Assembly: GCA_017555085.1 (NCBI GenBank)
Contig: JAFZHD010000018.1
Location: forward strand, 186,001 to 250,000
Direction: 5' to 3'
DNA from: Muribaculaceae bacterium
GTDB lineage: Bacteria; Bacteroidota; Bacteroidia; Bacteroidales; Muribaculaceae
DNA length: 64,000 nucleotides
Shown: one piece after another, positions 45,580 through 55,661 of the stretch
Layout: every line of letters begins with the position of its first letter
Numbering within the stretch: the first letter of the stretch is position 1
Notes under the pieces: generated by a model
Databases searched by the model: none
What the model was told of the DNA's origin: nothing
The model's input: the letters and a program-made list of their open reading frames with translations, nothing else
Translations under genes and position numbers: made by a program

Positions 45580-48364
45580 TCAATTTTTCGGCCAAGTATT
45601 TTCCAGTGTGCGAATTAGGATTAATCGCTACCTCTTCGGGTGTTCCGGTCGCCACAACACAACCGCCGTCATTACCACCTTCCGGACCTATGTCGATGAT
45701 ATAATCGGCACATTTTATGATGTCCATATTATGCTCAATGATTATCACTGTGTGTCCTTGCGAAATTAGTCGGTTAAACGAATCAAGCAAAGTGTTTATA
45801 TCGTGGAAATGAAGTCCCGTTGTCGGTTCATCAAAGATGAACATTGTCGGCTCGGGCTTTTCTTGACTAAGATAATAGGCCAATTTCACGCGCTGATTTT
45901 CACCGCCCGAAAGGGTTGAAGAAGATTGACCGAGTTTAATATAACCCAATCCCACATCTTGAAGCGGTTTCAGGCGCTTTACAATGCGGCGTTCTGATGA
46001 GCCGTTAGTTTCACTGAAAAACTCTATCGCCTGATTAACTGTCAAATTGAGAATGTCGCTGATATTCTTTCCTCGATATTCAATCTCCAACACATCATTT
46101 TTGAAACGCTTTCCATGACACGCCTCACATTGCATAGTAATATCGGCCATGAATTGCATTTCAATGGTTATAGTTCCCTCGCCCTTACATTCCTCGCAAC
46201 GGCCTCCTTCGGTGTTAAACGAAAAAAATGCGGGAGTAAATCCCATTTGTTTCGCGCCTTGTTGGTCGGCATATAATTGGCGAATTTCATCGTATGCTTT
46301 GAGATATGTAGCTGGATTGCTTCGTGTTGACTTGCCAATGGGATTTTGGTCGACAAACTCAACTACTGAGATTCTCGAAACGTCGCCTTTGAGACCTGTG
46401 TGCAAACCCGGAGCATCTGTTGCCTCACCTAACTGACGCATCATGGCACGGTATAATATATCTCTTACAAGAGTCGATTTACCAGAACCGCTGACACCTG
46501 AAACAACCGTAAGCAAGCCCAACGGGAATTTCACATCTACATTTTTCAAGTTATGCTCACGCGCGCCTTGCACTTCGATATAACTATTTGTGCGACGGCG
46601 ATGTTGAGGCACAGGTATCTCTGCCACTCCGGTGAGATATTTAACCGTATAACTTTCGGCAGCGCTGTCAAGATGTGCAACATCTCCTTGATACACAATT
46701 TCGCCACCATGACGGCCAGCCAATGGACCGACATCAATGATATAATCGGCAGCGCGCATAATTTCCTCATCATGCTCAACAACCACTACCGTATTGCCAA
46801 GTCCTTGCAATTTGCGTAAAACGCCAATAAGTTTTTGAGTATCGCGTGAATGCAAACCGATGCTTGGTTCATCAAGAATATAGAGCGAACCAACCAAACT
46901 ACTGCCCAAAGATGTTGCAAGATTGATGCGTTGACTTTCACCGCCCGACAAAGTTGACGACATGCGATCAAGTGTTAGATAATCAAGACCGACCTCACTC
47001 AAAAAGCCCAATCGACTGCGAATTTCTGTCAACAATCGAGATGCAATGAGTTGTTGGTTATTGTCAAGTTTGAGATTATCAAAGAAAGTGCGCAAATCTC
47101 CGATAGGCATTTTCACCAAATCAGTTATCGTACAACCGCCTATTTTCATATAATCAGCCTCTTGGCGCAAACGATTGCCTCGGCAATCGGGACAAACGGT
47201 TTTACCACGATATCGCGACTGCATGACACGATACTGCACCTTATAGGCGTTGGCATCGACCATTTTCATAAAATTGTCAATACAGGGGAAATCTTCAGAC
47301 CCGTCACCATGCCACAACAAATCGCGTTGCTCGTCGGTTAATTCGCAATAAGCGCGATGAATGGGGAAAGAAAACTTAGATGCAAGTCTTATGAACGCCT
47401 TTCGCCACTCGCCCATCTTCTCTCCTCGCCAACACATCACAGCCTCATCATAAACCGACAGAGTTGCATTAGGCACAACAAGAGCCTCATCAACACCCAT
47501 AACTTTGCCAAACCCATCACATGTGGGGCATGCTCCATAAGGGTTATTGAAATTAAACATCATGTCGTTAGGTTCAAGGAATGTTATTCCGTCTGCCTCA
47601 AAACGGCGCGAGAAAGAATGGCGAATAACACCGCCATCAGTCCATACAAGCAACAAACACTCGTCATGGCCTTCAAAAAATGCGGTTTCTACCGAATCAA
47701 CCAATCGGCTGAATTCTTCGCCCTCGTGGGTAACAGCCAATCGGTCTATGAGCAAATCATATCCATCGGCTGTATCGGGGCAATCAGCCAACACATCTTC
47801 AATCGAGATAAAAGCATTATCCTTTATGAGTCGTGAATAACCACCCTTTGAATATACATCTAATTGCGTTTTGAACAATCGTTTTTCGGGCATTGAAATG
47901 GGACTTGCAACAACAATGCGAGTTCCGTCAGGATATTGCATTGTTTGCTCAATCACATCTTCAACAGTGTGTTTCTTCACCTCAAGGCCTGTTATCGGCG
48001 AATAGGTTTTCCCAATGCGGCCAAACAACATTCGCAAATAGTCATAAATCTCGGTCGATGTGCCCACTGTGCTTCGCGGGTTGCGAGTGTTAACCTTTTG
48101 TTCGATAGCAATCGCAGGAGGCAAACCTTTTATAAAATCACACTCGGGCTTAGCCATCTTACCCAAGAACTGTCGGGCATAAGACGACAGACTTTCAACA
48201 TAACGGCGTTGACCTTCGGCATAAAGCGTATCAAACGCCAACGACGATTTTCCCGAGCCTGACAAGCCGGTTATAACTACAAATTTATTGCGAGGAACAA
48301 CTACATCAATGTTTTTCAAATTATTGACGCGTGCACCTTTTATAACTATATCTTTTTCGGCCAT
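45572..48364 (-). CDS. uvrA: Excinuclease ABC subunit A
   Basis: A 930-residue ABC-type ATPase that finds bulky DNA lesions and loads UvrB. First Walker [10 protein letters not shown] is near residue 33, the second GVSGSGKST near residue 630. Both ABC signature segments are present ([14 protein letters not shown] and [14 protein letters not shown]). Zinc modules carry Cys pairs in CPDCRGNRL and CEECKGEGT...CEACHGKRF. It lies 10 bases after the ABC permease on the same strand, an operon by position rather than function. The stop overlaps the PAP2 gene convergently by eight bases, with no terminator in between. Confidence 0.98.
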   Translation of the reverse strand: MAEKDIVIKGARVNNLKNIDVVVPRNKFVVITGLSGSGKSSLAFDTLYAEGQRRYVESLSSYARQFLGKMAKPECDFIKGLPPAIAIEQKVNTRNPRSTVGTSTEIYDYLRMLFGRIGKTYSPITGLEVKKHTVEDVIEQTMQYPDGTRIVVASPISMPEKRLFKTQLDVYSKGGYSRLIKDNAFISIEDVLADCPDTADGYDLLIDRLAVTHEGEEFSRLVDSVETAFFEGHDECLLLVWTDGGVIRHSFSRRFEADGITFLEPNDMMFNFNNPYGACPTCDGFGKVMGVDEALVVPNATLSVYDEAVMCWRGEKMGEWRKAFIRLASKFSFPIHRAYCELTDEQRDLLWHGDGSEDFPCIDNFMKMVDANAYKVQYRVMQSRYRGKTVCPDCRGNRLRQEADYMKIGGCTITDLVKMPIGDLRTFFDNLKLDNNQQLIASRLLTEIRSRLGFLSEVGLDYLTLDRMSSTLSGGESQRINLATSLGSSLVGSLYILDEPSIGLHSRDTQKLIGVLRKLQGLGNTVVVVEHDEEIMRAADYIIDVGPLAGRHGGEIVYQGDVAHLDSAAESYTVKYLTGVAEIPVPQHRRRTNSYIEVQGAREHNLKNVDVKFPLGLLTVVSGVSGSGKSTLVRDILYRAMMRQLGEATDAPGLHTGLKGDVSRISVVEFVDQNPIGKSTRSNPATYLKAYDEIRQLYADQQGAKQMGFTPAFFSFNTEGGRCEECKGEGTITIEMQFMADITMQCEACHGKRFKNDVLEIEYRGKNISDILNLTVNQAIEFFSETNGSSERRIVKRLKPLQDVGLGYIKLGQSSSTLSGGENQRVKLAYYLSQEKPEPTMFIFDEPTTGLHFHDINTLLDSFNRLISQGHTVIIIEHNMDIIKCADYIIDIGPEGGNDGGCVVATGTPEEVAINPNSHTGKYLAEKLTK

Positions 48365-48374
48365 TTATTACAGT

Positions 48375-49682
48375 TTACTTATATTTCACCCAACGAATAA
48401 TCTCTTTAATAGTCGGTTTTTTACCATACATAAAGATACCTACACGGTAAATTTTGGCCGATACCCACACCATTCCGAAGAACGATGCATAAAGAATGAC
48501 AAGCGACACCACAATTTCCCATGAGGCAATACCGAACGGAATACGCGACATCATAATCATTGGCGATGTGAACGGAATCATTGACATAACCGTTGCAAGT
48601 GTCGAGTTGGGGTCGGCAACAATAGATGTTGACAACACAAAACCGATAATCACAGGAGTGAGAACTATACCTTGGAATTGTCCGGCATCTTGGATATTAT
48701 CAACGGCCGAACCGATTGCCGCATATAATGCCGCATAAAACAAAAATCCTCCAACAAGGAAAAGCAACAAATATGCAAACAGAGTTAAGATATAACCAAC
48801 ATTGCTCAATACCGAGATTATATGGAGCATATCAATATCGTTTGTCGCAGTTGTAATGTCGATTGTTCCTGCACTATAAGCAGTAACCTCATTCATAACA
48901 TCGGCAGGCATCAAAGCGGGCAACAAAACACCCGAACAAATCGAAATCAACACAGCCCATATCAACACCTGTGTTACTGCAACAAGACCAATGCCCACAA
49001 TCTTGCCAAGCATCAGTTGAGCCGGCTTGATTGATGACACCATAATTTCAAGTACACGGTTGTTTTTCTCCTCAATAATGCTTGTCATAACCATTTGACC
49101 ATAAAGCATCAAGAAGAAATACAACAACATATCCATCAGCAAGCCGATGATATAGGACAATTCCGAAGATGAGGCTTTATTGCCATCTTCTTTGTCGTTT
49201 CTATATGTCTGCATTGACACATTTGCCTTAACCTCTTCCAAAATTTTGTCAAGGTTTTCAATGTCATATTGTTTCAAACGCTCTTGCTCGATTGTCGCCT
49301 CTACTTGCGAACGGATATTTGACTCGATATTCATTGAAGAAGCCTCATTGGTATAAAGGCTCAATCCCGACGGTTTATTGACAATATCCTGGTCTATAAT
49401 AAGCACAGCATCGATTGACTTATCGGCCAACAACGAATCAACCGGCTCATTTGTAATCACATAAGTAACCTCATCGGTGTTTTGCAAATTACCGGCAATA
49501 ACATTACTATTATCAACAACCATAATTGTCTTTGACTCTGATGTGGAATAAGTCATGAGCAAAGCCGGCGCCGCCATTAACACAATCATCAACAACGGCA
49601 ATAATATGGTGCTTATAATAAAACTCTTTTTAGTTACGCGTTCCTTATATTCGCGATTTATTACTATTCCTATTTTAGACAT
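48375..49682 (-). CDS. ABC-2 transporter permease (NatB-like)
   Basis: A 435-residue membrane protein. One N-terminal membrane segment (about 22-45) is followed by a long extracytoplasmic part (about 46-175), then about five clustered segments (about 185-410). This is the NatB / ABC-2 layout; [22 protein letters not shown] is the family's coupling segment. It pairs with the ATPase gene upstream (12-base gap). Sodium export is the role of the founding member; here the substrate is unknown. Confidence 0.88.
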   Translation of the reverse strand: MSKIGIVINREYKERVTKKSFIISTILLPLLMIVLMAAPALLMTYSTSESKTIMVVDNSNVIAGNLQNTDEVTYVITNEPVDSLLADKSIDAVLIIDQDIVNKPSGLSLYTNEASSMNIESNIRSQVEATIEQERLKQYDIENLDKILEEVKANVSMQTYRNDKEDGNKASSSELSYIIGLLMDMLLYFFLMLYGQMVMTSIIEEKNNRVLEIMVSSIKPAQLMLGKIVGIGLVAVTQVLIWAVLISICSGVLLPALMPADVMNEVTAYSAGTIDITTATNDIDMLHIISVLSNVGYILTLFAYLLLFLVGGFLFYAALYAAIGSAVDNIQDAGQFQGIVLTPVIIGFVLSTSIVADPNSTLATVMSMIPFTSPMIMMSRIPFGIASWEIVVSLVILYASFFGMVWVSAKIYRVGIFMYGKKPTIKEIIRWVKYK

Positions 49683-49694
49683 AACTATTTCACT

Positions 49695-50621
49695 TTAAGA
49701 GTTTGACGATTGAACAGCCTCGATAAAAATATCGTTCATTGAAGGAATCGCTTCGTTAATGCTACGCAACACCACTCGTTCATTAGCAATTGAAATCACA
49801 TCGCGCAACGATGAATTTGGCGCAACTTTAATCATCGCACTTACGCGGCCATTATCCATTTCTGTGAGAGTTCGCTGGCCGATTAGCAACGGCGACAAAT
49901 CGTCAAGCAACTGATTGCCATCGCCATCAAATGTCAATACATATTTATTGCGAACATAGTTGTTGCGAATTTCATCAACACTTCCCGACAAAATATTTTT
50001 TGACTTATTGATGAGTGTTATGTGGTCACAAATTTCTTCAACACTCGACATGTTGTGTGTACTGAATATAATTGTCGAACCCATATCGCGAAGTCGCAAA
50101 ATTTCGTCTTTGAGTAATTTGGCATTAATAGGATCAAAACCCGAAAACGGTTCATCAAAAATGAGCAATCGGGGACGGTGTAAAACAGTAATAATAAACT
50201 GCACCTTTTGAGCCATACCCTTTGACAACTCCTCAACTTTACGGTCCCACCAATCAAGAATGCCGAAACGGTCAAACCATTCTTTCAGCCTAATGGTAGC
50301 CTCATAGCGAGAAAGGCCTTTGAGTCGGGCGAAAAACACTGCCTGTTCCCCTACTTTCATTTTTTTGTAAAGGCCGCGCTCCTCGGGCAAATAGCCAATA
50401 TCATACACATCATTGGCATTTAATTGATGTCCGTTGAAATATACAACACCGCTATCGGGTGCGGTAATATGATTGACTATTCTAATTAGCGTGGTTTTTC
50501 CGGCACCATTCGGTCCCAACAAACCATATACCGAACCTTCGGGCACATTTAACGACACATTGTCAAGTGCTACATGGCCGATATATGACTTTGAAACATT
50601 TTCTACTTTTAGCATGTCCAT
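49695..50621 (-). CDS. ABC transporter ATP-binding protein (NatA-like)
   Basis: A 308-residue ATPase with Walker A GPNGAGKTT near residue 36, signature LSKGMAQKVQ, Walker B LLIFDEPFSGFDP and the switch His in IIFSTHNMSSVEE. The last 85 residues form a small accessory domain as in NatA-type proteins. It starts with MDML or, two codons later, MLKVENV; both fit. It is the first gene of the minus-strand unit with the permease and uvrA. Confidence 0.93.
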   Translation of the reverse strand: MDMLKVENVSKSYIGHVALDNVSLNVPEGSVYGLLGPNGAGKTTLIRIVNHITAPDSGVVYFNGHQLNANDVYDIGYLPEERGLYKKMKVGEQAVFFARLKGLSRYEATIRLKEWFDRFGILDWWDRKVEELSKGMAQKVQFIITVLHRPRLLIFDEPFSGFDPINAKLLKDEILRLRDMGSTIIFSTHNMSSVEEICDHITLINKSKNILSGSVDEIRNNYVRNKYVLTFDGDGNQLLDDLSPLLIGQRTLTEMDNGRVSAMIKVAPNSSLRDVISIANERVVLRSINEAIPSMNDIFIEAVQSSNS

Positions 50622-50645
50622 AAATCCTTATTATAAACTAAACTA

Positions 50646-50653
50646 CAAATATA
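50646..50653 (-). promoter_or_regulatory. -7 box for the ABC/uvrA operon
   Basis: TATATTTG on the minus strand, 25 bases before the ATPase start. The -33 partner is unclear. It stands back to back with the LRR gene promoter. Confidence 0.55.
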
Positions 50654-50693
50654 ATCAAATTAAACGAATCAGTATGTCAACAATGCGCATTTA

Positions 50694-50725
50694 TTTGGCA
50701 ATATCAGCAATTTGGCTTACTTTTG
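50694..50725 (+). promoter_or_regulatory. Promoter for the LRR lipoprotein
   Basis: TTTG (50694-50697), a 20-base spacer and TACTTTTG (50718-50725), an exact consensus fit, 40 bases before the ATG. Confidence 0.8.
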
Positions 50726-50765
50726 CCAAAATAAAACTAATGCAAACTCATAAACACAAAAAATC

Positions 50766-52469
50766 ATGAAATATCCTATTTCGCTAACAGCCAAATTATT
50801 CCCGCTTTTATTCTCGCTTTGCATGCTGGTCGGTTGTGAAAACTTCCCAGGCTTTGGAGGTGGCAATGACATAGATGATGATGATGATGACGAATTAAAT
50901 GAATCTATCTCAACTAGTATCACTATATTAGATATAAATCCGACATCAGTAACATTTGACGGAACAAAAGACCAAATAATAGTTAACATCAATGCCAAAA
51001 CCACAGTAAAAATCAACGAGGAAGAAACGACCGAAGATGCTGATTGGAGCATATATTGTGACGAATTGGATAATCCCGACTGCGACATCTCTATTACTCC
51101 TTTAAGCGGCAAAGGCCAACAAAGCGTTACCATTTATCACCTTTCAGGACAACCATTTACACCGATTACCGCTCATGTATTATGCTCATGCTACTCCGTT
51201 ATTCTACCCATTGATTTCCGCGACGACAGTGAAACAGTATATATCCCCGACGACACTTTCCGCGAATATCTGCTCAATGAATATGACTTAAATGGCGACA
51301 TGGAACTCTCCATGAAAGAAGCTGAATATATTGAAGCCATCAACATTGACACCAAAAATGTTTCATCGTTAGAGGGCATTGAATCAATGCCCAACCTTAA
51401 AACACTGATAGCAACTACATTTGGCGATAATACAGGAAAAATCACATCAGTTGATTTAAGCGGTAACACCAACATTGAAACTGTTTGCATTTCCAATAAC
51501 TGCATCTCAATGCTCAATGTCGCAAATTGCGCCAAACTAACTTCGTTGGCCTGCCAAAACAACCAAATCGGTTCTATTGATTTGAACGGTTGCGAATCGT
51601 TGGAAGAACTCCAATGTAACAACAACAGCATCAATCAAATTGCCGGACTCAACTCTTGCTCAAAACTCACAAACATCAACTGTTCATACAACAAACTCAC
51701 AAAATTAGATCTCAGTTCAGCGTCTTTCATTGAGAAAGTGACTTGCGCCGATAACACAAGTCTATACGAACTGACTATACCCACCAATTCTTCGCTTTCT
51801 ATGATAGATATCAGCCGAACAGAAATCAGAGAATTGGATTTGAGCAATAACAAATATATTGAAGAGCTTAAAATGCATGCTTGCCAAATGAACAAACTAA
51901 ATCTGTCGGGCTGTACTTCTATCAAAGAACTTAAATATGGACTAACATCAGCAAAGATTACCGACATAGACCTTACAGATTGTACCTCTTTAACTGTATG
52001 TGACCTCTCATTTATGCCTAACGATTGCTTGTGGGCTCTATCAGTTACCGGATGCTCTGCTCTTAAAGAACTTACTGTTGATTATCAACATGTCCGCTCA
52101 GTTGATTTGAGTAAATGCACTGAATTGGAAGAACTCAATTTCAGAAGTTATGTATCAGGCTATCCTGCACAAGGATATTATCACCAATTAAACAGTTTGG
52201 ATGTATCCGCTTGCACAAAACTCCGCAAAATTGACTGCGGCGGATGTATTGAACTGACAAAACTTGACTTGTCTAAAAACAACTTGCTTAACGAACTTAT
52301 TATTCGCGGGGCTGCAATAGCAAGTATTGACCTTCGCCACAACACATTGTTGAAAATTGTCGAAGCCGAGTCTTATTCATTAAAGACAATATACTTACTC
52401 CCCGACCAAAATATTGAAACATTCAAATATTACACCGACAAAACAACGATAGTGCGTCAAGCATTATAA
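50766..52469 (+). CDS. Leucine-rich-repeat lipoprotein with EF-hand-like loop
   Basis: A 567-residue lipoprotein with the lipobox LVGC (Cys24). An acidic run at about 35-43 (NDIDDDDDDELN) may act in surface export. Residues about 50-150 form a small beta domain of the BACON/Ig type. Residues 174-185 read DLNGDMELSMKE, the DxNxDxxxSxxE spacing of a calcium-binding EF-hand loop. From about 200 to 560 there are roughly 15-17 leucine-rich repeats of about 21-23 residues, of the form L..L.C..N.L..LD.S.C. Such surface LRR proteins in gut Bacteroidota are thought to bind host or bacterial ligands. Single-gene unit with strong promoter and terminator. Confidence 0.85.
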   Translation: MKYPISLTAKLFPLLFSLCMLVGCENFPGFGGGNDIDDDDDDELNESISTSITILDINPTSVTFDGTKDQIIVNINAKTTVKINEEETTEDADWSIYCDELDNPDCDISITPLSGKGQQSVTIYHLSGQPFTPITAHVLCSCYSVILPIDFRDDSETVYIPDDTFREYLLNEYDLNGDMELSMKEAEYIEAINIDTKNVSSLEGIESMPNLKTLIATTFGDNTGKITSVDLSGNTNIETVCISNNCISMLNVANCAKLTSLACQNNQIGSIDLNGCESLEELQCNNNSINQIAGLNSCSKLTNINCSYNKLTKLDLSSASFIEKVTCADNTSLYELTIPTNSSLSMIDISRTEIRELDLSNNKYIEELKMHACQMNKLNLSGCTSIKELKYGLTSAKITDIDLTDCTSLTVCDLSFMPNDCLWALSVTGCSALKELTVDYQHVRSVDLSKCTELEELNFRSYVSGYPAQGYYHQLNSLDVSACTKLRKIDCGGCIELTKLDLSKNNLLNELIIRGAAIASIDLRHNTLLKIVEAESYSLKTIYLLPDQNIETFKYYTDKTTIVRQAL

Positions 52470-52473
52470 ACTC

Positions 52474-52504
52474 AAAAGTAGCGACCAAGTCGCTACTTTT
52501 TTTT
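52474..52504 (+). terminator. Terminator after the LRR lipoprotein gene
   Basis: A perfect 12-base stem (52474-52485 with 52489-52500), a 3-base loop and eight T residues. Confidence 0.92.
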
Positions 52505-52590
52505 ATTGGGCTCAATGCATTTATCATTAACATCAACTGCATTGGCTATGTTGTTTTTTGTTAATTTACATGCCGTCAGTTAACTCGGAC

Positions 52591-52621
52591 TTGCAGATTT
52601 TGAAATGTTTGGCTAAATTTG
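52591..52621 (+). promoter_or_regulatory. Promoter for the HD-domain gene
   Basis: TTG (52591-52593), a 20-base spacer and TAAATTTG (52614-52621). It lies inside an in-frame extension of the HD gene and fixes the start at 52678. Confidence 0.75.
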
Positions 52622-52677
52622 GAATAGGTTTAACTATCCTATGGCTATCATTAAATGCAACTAAACTAAAACTCAAT

Positions 52678-53304
52678 ATGAGCAACTCAATAGAACAAAA
52701 CAGACAGAAATTTGTCGAACTACTTGAATCGACCAACCGTGACGGCGTAGAATATGTCATCGAAGACCTAGACACTTGGGGCTTCTTCTCCGCACCTGCA
52801 TCATCAAATCAACACCTCAACTACGAAGGCGGCCTTGCCGAGCACTCACTTAATGTCTATGAAATGGCAATCATGCTTCGTGAGCAGATTATTGCCCGCC
52901 GACCCGACTTGAAACCTCGCTTGCCCATGGATAGCATCATTATAGCAAGCCTCTTACACGACGTGTGCAAAAGCCGCATATACCGCAAAGTGACTCGCAG
53001 AAAACGCGATGCAATTGGCGCAAACGAAACTTACGAAACTTATGAGGTAGATTATTCAGACCTACCCATCGGCCATGGCGAAAAATCGGTTATTATGATT
53101 TTGCGCAGCGGCATGTATCTTGAAGATGATGAGGTGACAGCAATCCGTTGGCATATGTCGGCTTGGGACCTTGCTTTCCAAAGTTATGAAATGACCAAGT
53201 CGCTCAATGTCGCTCGCGACCGCTGTCCGTTGAGTTGTCTCATTCATTCGGCCGACACTTTGGCGGCAAACCTCATTGAGCGTAACGCCGAAACCATCAA
53301 TTAG
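52678..53304 (+). CDS. HD-domain hydrolase
   Basis: A 208-residue cytosolic protein from the ATG at 52678; an ATG 120 bases earlier lies before the promoter box and is rejected. The HD metal-binding pattern is visible: His in GGLAEHSLNV, the HD pair in SLLHDVCKSR, a later His in GHGEKSV and the downstream RWHMSAWD. HD proteins are mostly metal-dependent phosphohydrolases. The arrangement resembles the HD part of YhaM-type 3'-5' exoribonucleases, but the OB-fold domain is lacking. Substrate unknown. The next gene follows after 81 bases. Confidence 0.85.
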   Translation: MSNSIEQNRQKFVELLESTNRDGVEYVIEDLDTWGFFSAPASSNQHLNYEGGLAEHSLNVYEMAIMLREQIIARRPDLKPRLPMDSIIIASLLHDVCKSRIYRKVTRRKRDAIGANETYETYEVDYSDLPIGHGEKSVIMILRSGMYLEDDEVTAIRWHMSAWDLAFQSYEMTKSLNVARDRCPLSCLIHSADTLAANLIERNAETIN

Positions 53305-53385
53305 ACCAGTTGCTCCCACTCCAATAACCAAGATAATGTTTGGCACATAATTTGTTGTAAATAGAAACGGAATACAACGACAATT

Positions 53386-55599
53386 ATGACCGATAAAGAA
53401 ATATACAAAAAACGACAACTCATAATCGCAGATGTTAAACAAAAGCATCTGCACAACACATTCAGCCAATTAACCGTTTGGGCCGAAGAATTGGGTGATT
53501 GGCAATTAACCGATGAGGTAAAACGACTTGAAGAGTCATATCTAATGATGTTGCGATATGCCCTTGACGGCATTGAAGACCCGTCAAGGCAAGATGTTTA
53601 CAACGGTATTATCGCATCAATATACCGTTGCGTCGACCGCATGGTTCGCTCATCACTAAAAAACAACTCTTCATCAAAAGTCTATTTCTCAACTTTGCGT
53701 TTGCTTGAAATGCAACGAGTGGGAAACATCGGCCAACTCATTGAACGATATACACACAGTTTATCGCAATCATCGCTATACAACCTCATTACCGATTCAT
53801 CGCAAAACGCATCAAATATGCGTGATGCATCAATCAACAACGAGCGTTTGGAAAGCGATATTTTCAACAGAGTGTGGACAACCTACCCCCTCTCTGTTGA
53901 CGACACATCGGCAATCGAGCAAGCATTACAATCACATGCATTGCCCTCACATTTCAAGCAGTTGATTATTTCGGCATTATTACTTGGAGCGCTTGACTAT
54001 TATGAAGATGCACGACTGAAACTGTTGCTTTCGGCCTATCAGCAAGACAACGAAACTCTTGCGCTGACCGCATTGACAGCAGCAATGATTATAATGAGCC
54101 GACACCACTCGCTCATCAACAATTCACGCATCTTGAACCAACTCAAAGCAATAGCCGAAACGCCCTCTTGGCACAAAGATGCCACAGCGGTATTCTTGCA
54201 ATTAATACGCACTCGCGACACCGAACGAGTGTCTCGTAAAATGCAAGATGAGTTGTTGCCCGAAATGATGAAATTCCGCCCTGGTGCAACTGGCAAGTTC
54301 AACCTCGACCAGCTCTCGGACATCGACATAAATTCGCTTGAAGAAAACCCCGAATGGCAAGAAATGCTTGAAAACTCGGGAATCGGCGACAAAATGAAAG
54401 AACTAACCGAAATGCAACAAGACGGAAGCGATGTGTTTATGAGCACATTTGCCCATTTGAAATCTTACTCGTTCTTTTCAACCGTAAGCAATTGGTTTCT
54501 TCCATTCCACATCGACCACACCGAAGTCGTTGATGCAATGGGACGCGACAGCGTGTTTGCCGAGTTAATCGCGTCTTCGCCCCATTTGTGCAATTCCGAC
54601 AAATACTCGTTTGCGCTATCGCTCAAATCAGTACCCGAGGCACAACGCTCTATGATGATGTCGCAACTTGACTCTCAAAACATTAATGTAGCCGAATTGC
54701 GTAACGCATCTCTTGCCGCAGCAACACAACAACGCGAAAACATTATCAACAAATATGTGCAAGATTTATATCGATTCTTCCACCTATACCGTGCCAAAGA
54801 TGATTTCGCCAATCCGTTTGCATTCCTCTCGCACTTGATAGACATTCCCGTCGTTAAAGAGAATTTGAGAGAACCCGAAACGCTGTCACTTGTAGCCGAA
54901 TTCTATTTCAAACGCAAGTATTACAGCGAGGCCTACAACGCATTCTCTCTTGTTGCCGAAAATGCCCGCCCATCGGCCGCCCTATTCCAAAAAATGGGCT
55001 ACTCAAAGCAACAAATGGGCGATACAAACGGGGCAATCAATCTGTATGAGCAAGCCGAATTGCTGAATGCAGAAAGCCAATGGACAATCCGCAATCTCGC
55101 CGCTTGTTATAAGACATTGGGCCGATTTGAAGATGCGCTTAAATACTATCAGCGACTTGAAACATTGCGCCCCGATGATGTGTCGGTTGCGTTAAACATA
55201 GGCCATTGCTATCTCGCACTTGACAACATCAAGGAAGCATTGCACAACTACTACAAAGCCGAGTTTCTCGATGAGCAATCAACACGCGCTTGGCGTCCGG
55301 TAGCATGGTGTCTTATGCTCAACCGTGATTTTGAGCAAAGCCTTGCCTACTATAAACGCATCATTGATAACGAGCCGACAGCTGCCGATTATCTCAACCT
55401 CGGGCATCTTCATCTTGCAAGCGGTCAAGCTGCCAAAGCCATCGAGGCCTACAAGCAATGTATCGCAGCCGAAGGCGGCTCTGTTGACACATTCATAAGC
55501 GGCATCAAAAACGACGAATCGACACTCGTTTCGCTCGGAGTCAACACCGAAATGATATCATTTCTCATCGATGCAGTGCAATATGCATCTAAACAATGA
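53386..55599 (+). CDS. Large cytosolic TPR protein
   Basis: A 737-residue protein without a signal peptide or membrane segment. Residues 1-480 are helical and show no motif I know. Residues about 485-700 are tetratricopeptide repeats, for example FQKMGYSKQQMGDTNGAINLYEQAELL and TIRNLAACYKTLGRFEDALKYYQRLETL. The repeat part is a scaffold. Conserved in Bacteroidales to my knowledge but with no assigned function. No clear TAnnTTTG box is present upstream, so it may be read from the HD gene promoter. Confidence 0.8.
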   Translation: MTDKEIYKKRQLIIADVKQKHLHNTFSQLTVWAEELGDWQLTDEVKRLEESYLMMLRYALDGIEDPSRQDVYNGIIASIYRCVDRMVRSSLKNNSSSKVYFSTLRLLEMQRVGNIGQLIERYTHSLSQSSLYNLITDSSQNASNMRDASINNERLESDIFNRVWTTYPLSVDDTSAIEQALQSHALPSHFKQLIISALLLGALDYYEDARLKLLLSAYQQDNETLALTALTAAMIIMSRHHSLINNSRILNQLKAIAETPSWHKDATAVFLQLIRTRDTERVSRKMQDELLPEMMKFRPGATGKFNLDQLSDIDINSLEENPEWQEMLENSGIGDKMKELTEMQQDGSDVFMSTFAHLKSYSFFSTVSNWFLPFHIDHTEVVDAMGRDSVFAELIASSPHLCNSDKYSFALSLKSVPEAQRSMMMSQLDSQNINVAELRNASLAAATQQRENIINKYVQDLYRFFHLYRAKDDFANPFAFLSHLIDIPVVKENLREPETLSLVAEFYFKRKYYSEAYNAFSLVAENARPSAALFQKMGYSKQQMGDTNGAINLYEQAELLNAESQWTIRNLAACYKTLGRFEDALKYYQRLETLRPDDVSVALNIGHCYLALDNIKEALHNYYKAEFLDEQSTRAWRPVAWCLMLNRDFEQSLAYYKRIIDNEPTAADYLNLGHLHLASGQAAKAIEAYKQCIAAEGGSVDTFISGIKNDESTLVSLGVNTEMISFLIDAVQYASKQ

Positions 55600-55600
55600 T

Positions 55601-55631
55601 TTTGCGACTTGCTAATAAAGTCGTAACTTTG
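55601..55631 (+). promoter_or_regulatory. Promoter for the M3 peptidase gene
   Basis: TTTG (55601-55604) directly after the TPR stop codon, a 19-base spacer and TAACTTTG (55624-55631). It sets the peptidase start at 55662. Confidence 0.8.
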
Positions 55632-55661
55632 TGGCAAAACAACAAAATCCATAAAATAATT

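Noticed and set aside
50868..50894. GAT-repeat run coding poly-Asp as a phase-variation tract
   Set aside because: The run is short and in frame, and an acidic stretch near the lipobox is normal for surface lipoproteins here; nothing shows slippage.
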